From Filobasidium wieringae (lineage: Eukaryota > Basidiomycota > Tremellomycetes > Filobasidiales > Filobasidiaceae): a stretch of DNA of 64,000 nucleotides. Of the stretch, positions 61,106-64,000 are shown in pieces. The notes beneath the pieces were generated by a model. That model ran no database searches. It saw only the letters and a program-made list of their open reading frames with translations, and was not told the DNA's origin. The first letter of the stretch is position 1. Each line of letters opens with the position of its first letter. The stretch covers positions 62,001 through 126,000 of the forward strand of contig BCIV01000019.1 in NCBI GenBank assembly GCA_001600055.1, read 5' to 3'. Position numbers and translations under genes: made by a program.

Positions 61106-64000
61106 ATGTCCAGCAGCACACGTCAAACCAGCCTTGACAGCGGAATTGGCCCCAATCTTGAGCTTGAACAAGCATTAATTGACAAACGGGCTGCAGACGC
61201 TAAACGCTTCGCAGACATTCATGTTCTTGCAGCATCTACTGCTGCCCAACAACGGCCTGTAACCCCTCCTTGGCCTACTTGGAATTCTATAGAGGGTACA
61301 CCCAAGCGCAAACAGGTACTTAAACCTGACAGCGATGAGGAAGACGAAGTCAAGATTGTCGATTCAGATGGCGGCCGTAAGTCTAGCAGTTTAGAGCAGT
61401 AGCAGTTGAAGAAGCGTTCAGACGTTCAACTACACCCTCTACCACCCTCTCATTTGAAGAAACCCCTTCTAAAAGATCTAAACGTAATAAGAAAGCAACC
61501 CCTCAAGACCCTCCGACCCCCAAGACCCCTAAACAAACGCCTACTAGATCACCCAAGAAAACTGGTGCGAAATCAAAAACAACACCATCTAAGAAGACTA
61601 AGAAGTTCAAGAAGTCTGCTGAAGAGGAAACCGAAGCGGTGGAAACGGAAGAGGAGATTGAGATAGCTGCGCCACCTGAGCAGCCAGATGAGATTGAATT
61701 GGTAGACAAGGTCAAACAGTCGGCTGCGTCTGGTTCTGCTAAGGTGGTTGAGGACGCCGTTGAAGGAGAGAATGATGATGATCTGGAGCTTGATGAAGAC
61801 ACAAAAGCCAGTACGTTTGATGGTTTAGCTGCACCAAACGTTCTCTCACGTTTGAATCTAGCTCCTAGCCGGCTAGCCAACCACCTGATACCTAAACCTA
61901 CTGCAAGTCGCAAAGATCAGCAGAGATTCATGGATTTGTGGCTCGCAGTGCACTATGACGATGGCCGTGCTAACGAGTACAACAGGGAAATGAAACGGCC
62001 TCGTCTAGCTACTGACAAAGAGCTCAAGGCTTCAGGTAAAGGGACAGCCAAGAAGTTATGGCGTTGGGACTGCAAGTAAGTAGTCTAGACATCTAATACC
62101 GTCTGAACACCTAGTCTTCTCGATTTGCTGATAAATCTTCATTCCTAGACATTGCCCAACTTGGCACTGCTACAAGAAGGCAAAGAATGCAGGGAGTGGA
62201 TCTACTGTTGCATACCATGTAGAGAAATGTCCAGCAATTATTGACACGAGTCAGAACCTTCTGCAACCCAATACGGCAGCAATTGCCGATTCGGTTCAAC
62301 TACGTCTGGCCAAGACTTGATACACAGTTATGAGGTGGGTGGCAAGGACCCACCATCCGTTCAGAGTTGTTGATCAGGTTGGGGTAAGTTTTGATACAAT
62401 TGGCCAATTTGGTGAATCTGGTTGTCTAATGAGGTTGAACGTCTTTAAACGTCTGGTTTTCCAGTTCAAGGAGATGGTCACGGTATCATTTCCGGCAATG
62501 GGCAATGTCTTGCCGTCTAGACAACAGCTGAAGAGCGATCTGGAGTTAACTGAGAAGGTGAACTTCAAGATATTGTAGACAGCTCTTCAAGCAACTCATT
62601 TGGCAATTCACATCTCGCTGGATGGCTGGATGGACAAGGGCGTTGAATCATTCATTGGGGTGATAGCCAACTGGACGAGCAGAGCCCCTGTGATTGGTGT
62701 TGAGGTCCAGAATCCTCAGGCTATGCTTGACTTCATCTAGTAAGACTAAAGTTTGGGACGGCTGAACGTCCAGACTGTTGCAATTTGCAATGATTTGACA
62801 TCATTGGCAATAAGCCATATGGATGACATATGGATTGGCAATCTCAAACACAAAGGGAATCATGAAACATAAACAACATACCATGAAACACAGGGGTTGC
62901 ACAGCAATCACGTACTTGTGATCAATTACGTGATTAGGTTGGCACAGCTCATCAATCTCGTACTACTTCACGGACAGTCCCACATTGGTCCCACAAGGGT
63001 CCCACTGGTTGCACATGATACATGTGAACTGTTAACAGGGTGGTCATCTATCCCTTGATGGAGTCCGAGATCCCATACTCAATTACCGAATGCCGAGATG
63101 GCACCACATGGTACCAGGTTCTCTGATACATATATATAGGAGGACACTTTGACCTCTACTTCTGTCCTCACTTTACTTTACTTGTAATAATCAATGACTT
63201 CAATGACTATTTGACATTAGATTCATTCACCAAATTACAACACAGACTTCATAGACTCCAACCTTATACTGAACTTTACTGACTATTAAACCAAACTTTA
63301 CTGACTACTCCCGCTCGCGTTCGGTTTACTATTAGCACTCCTGAACGACACACTGGAGAACACATGGCAGACGTATTAGCCAAGTGTTTGACCAAGTGGG
63401 GCATCCAGGACCAGGTGATGTCGATCGTCTGCAATAATGTATCAAACAACGACAGGACGATTGAATTGCTGGCCGCACACAAGTGGAGGCTGTTTAATGG
63501 ACGCCTTGGTCGTGTCAGATGTTCCGCCCACATCCTGAATCTGGTCGTTGGTGTAAGTGACTAGATGACTTCAAGTCGTCTAAAATTCTGAACGTCCCTT
63601 TTTCCTCTCTTTTAACTTCAGGCAATCATTGAGGGATCCACTGGGTTCAAGTGGTCTGAACTCGAAGAGGTTGTGTTTGGTACAGCCAAACAGGATGTCT
63701 TTAATGGCTCTCAGCAGGAGGGGGATTCGGATGATGAATCAACGTTCAGTCCTGATGAGGTGTTTCCTAATCAGGAGATCCTTGATTCTCCCCCTCTGAC
63801 TGCATGTCCTGCTGGCGCGGAAAAGAATGCCAAGAGCGTGCTTGATCAGCAGAAGAGGTTGGCATCAATCCTGAGTAAAGTAAGTTATGTTATCTAGAAG
63901 TGCAATCCATCTGAGATGTCTAACCTGTTCAAATTCCCAACAGTGTTGTCTGCTTGCCAAACACCTCAATTACCAAGGCGATCTCAGGCGCAGATGGGTT
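61106..64000 (+). pseudogene. hAT-family transposase, disabled copy (outer element)
   Basis: Homologous part by part to the inner transposase: the NLELEQALIDKRAADAK N-terminus, a TP/K-rich segment, an acidic block, the DLWLAVHYDDGRANEYN helix, the BED zinc finger (HCPTWHCYKKAKNAG...H...KC), the AIHISLDGW motif and the RCSAHILNLVVG helix. Lesions: an in-frame TGA at 62318-62320, an in-frame TAG at 62576-62578, and the catalytic Asp of DNASNN replaced by Asn (NNVSNN, near 63434). A 467-bp solo LTR sits in one intron. The 3' part lies outside the window. It cannot make active transposase, though its ends might still be recognised by a related enzyme. Confidence 0.87.
62776..63242. mobile_element. 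Solo LTR (467 bp) with 5-bp target duplication
   Basis: Begins TGTTGCAATTTG and ends CAAATTACAACA, which are inverted copies with one mismatch. The flanking direct repeat CAGAC (62771-62775 and 63243-63247) is perfect. Inside, a TATATATAGG box near 63126 with a transcription-start-like region fits an LTR promoter. It lies in the intron between the exons ending AMLDFI and starting TPERHTGEH of the outer hAT gene. Confidence 0.88.

Larger units (their letters stand above)
56073..64000 (+). mobile_element. Outer hAT element, decayed; continues past window
   Basis: The left terminus TAGAGTTGGC at 56073-56082 fits hAT ends. The leader is split by the inner hAT element (56451-61000, including the second copy of its target duplication) and resumes at 61001. 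The distance from terminus to ATG is then about 483 bases, almost the same as in the inner element (487). The sequence around 56385-56450 plus 61001-61030 aligns with the inner element's own leader (shared GTGAGAAAGCG, CTCAGGCCT, GAAGCGATC and CGGCTTCTCAG blocks). The right end lies outside the window; its expected flank is CAAACAAG. Confidence 0.82.

Noticed and set aside
61106..63897. RIP-type mutation as the cause of decay in the outer hAT copy
   Set aside because: Of the two stops, only the TGA is easily explained by C-to-T change. The TAG is not, and no strand-wide C-to-T bias is evident by eye.

Overview
The window looks like a chromosome arm of a basidiomycete yeast or filamentous fungus, most likely a tremellomycete. 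Genes are dense and carry many short GT-AG introns. The proteins are fungal: Zn2Cys6 regulators, a MARVEL-domain protein, Sfi1, Bms1, Erv1 and a YDR124W-like protein. The species is not determined. Most genes had to be assembled from exons by splice sites and reading phase, so coordinates run from start codon to stop codon across introns.

Layout 1-28 kb: a 5'-complete PPR-like mitochondrial gene runs off the left edge (minus strand). Next come QCR8 (complex III), a small membrane protein, a divergent pair of NAD(P)-dependent oxidoreductases (Gfo/Idh/MocA type and SDR), a YTP1-family gene with an in-frame stop and a frameshift, a cytosolic HSP70 with heat-shock-element-like sites upstream, an unrecognised multi-exon gene, a Zn2Cys6 regulator, a helical mitochondrial protein, a coiled-coil protein and a cyclin-box protein.

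Layout 28-53 kb: a 1.6 kb divergent intergenic region separates the cyclin gene from SFI1 (spindle pole body/centrin-binding repeats). A MARVEL membrane protein, a PAQR receptor, ERV1 (intermembrane-space sulfhydryl oxidase), a DNAJC11-type J protein, a second Zn2Cys6 regulator, a protein with a YDR124W-like (DUF2841) segment and a MADS-like N-terminus, and BMS1 (40S ribosome biogenesis GTPase) follow. Several of these genes serve mitochondria (PPR, QCR8, the helical protein, ERV1, DNAJC11), but they do not form an operon-like unit.

Layout 53-64 kb: host genes stop and a nested transposon block begins. A Tc1/mariner-like element is split by a 399-bp solo LTR with a 5-bp target duplication and cut off by a retroelement fragment. 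A decayed hAT element starts at 56073 and runs off the right edge. It is interrupted by a complete-looking 4.5-kb hAT relative (56451-60992; 11-bp terminal repeats, perfect 8-bp target duplication) and by a second solo LTR (467 bp, 5-bp duplication). The most unusual signal is in the hAT pair. The short motif that fills each element's ends also fills the introns of that element's own transposase gene: GTTCAA/TTGAAC in the intact copy, GTCTA/TAGAC in the decayed one.
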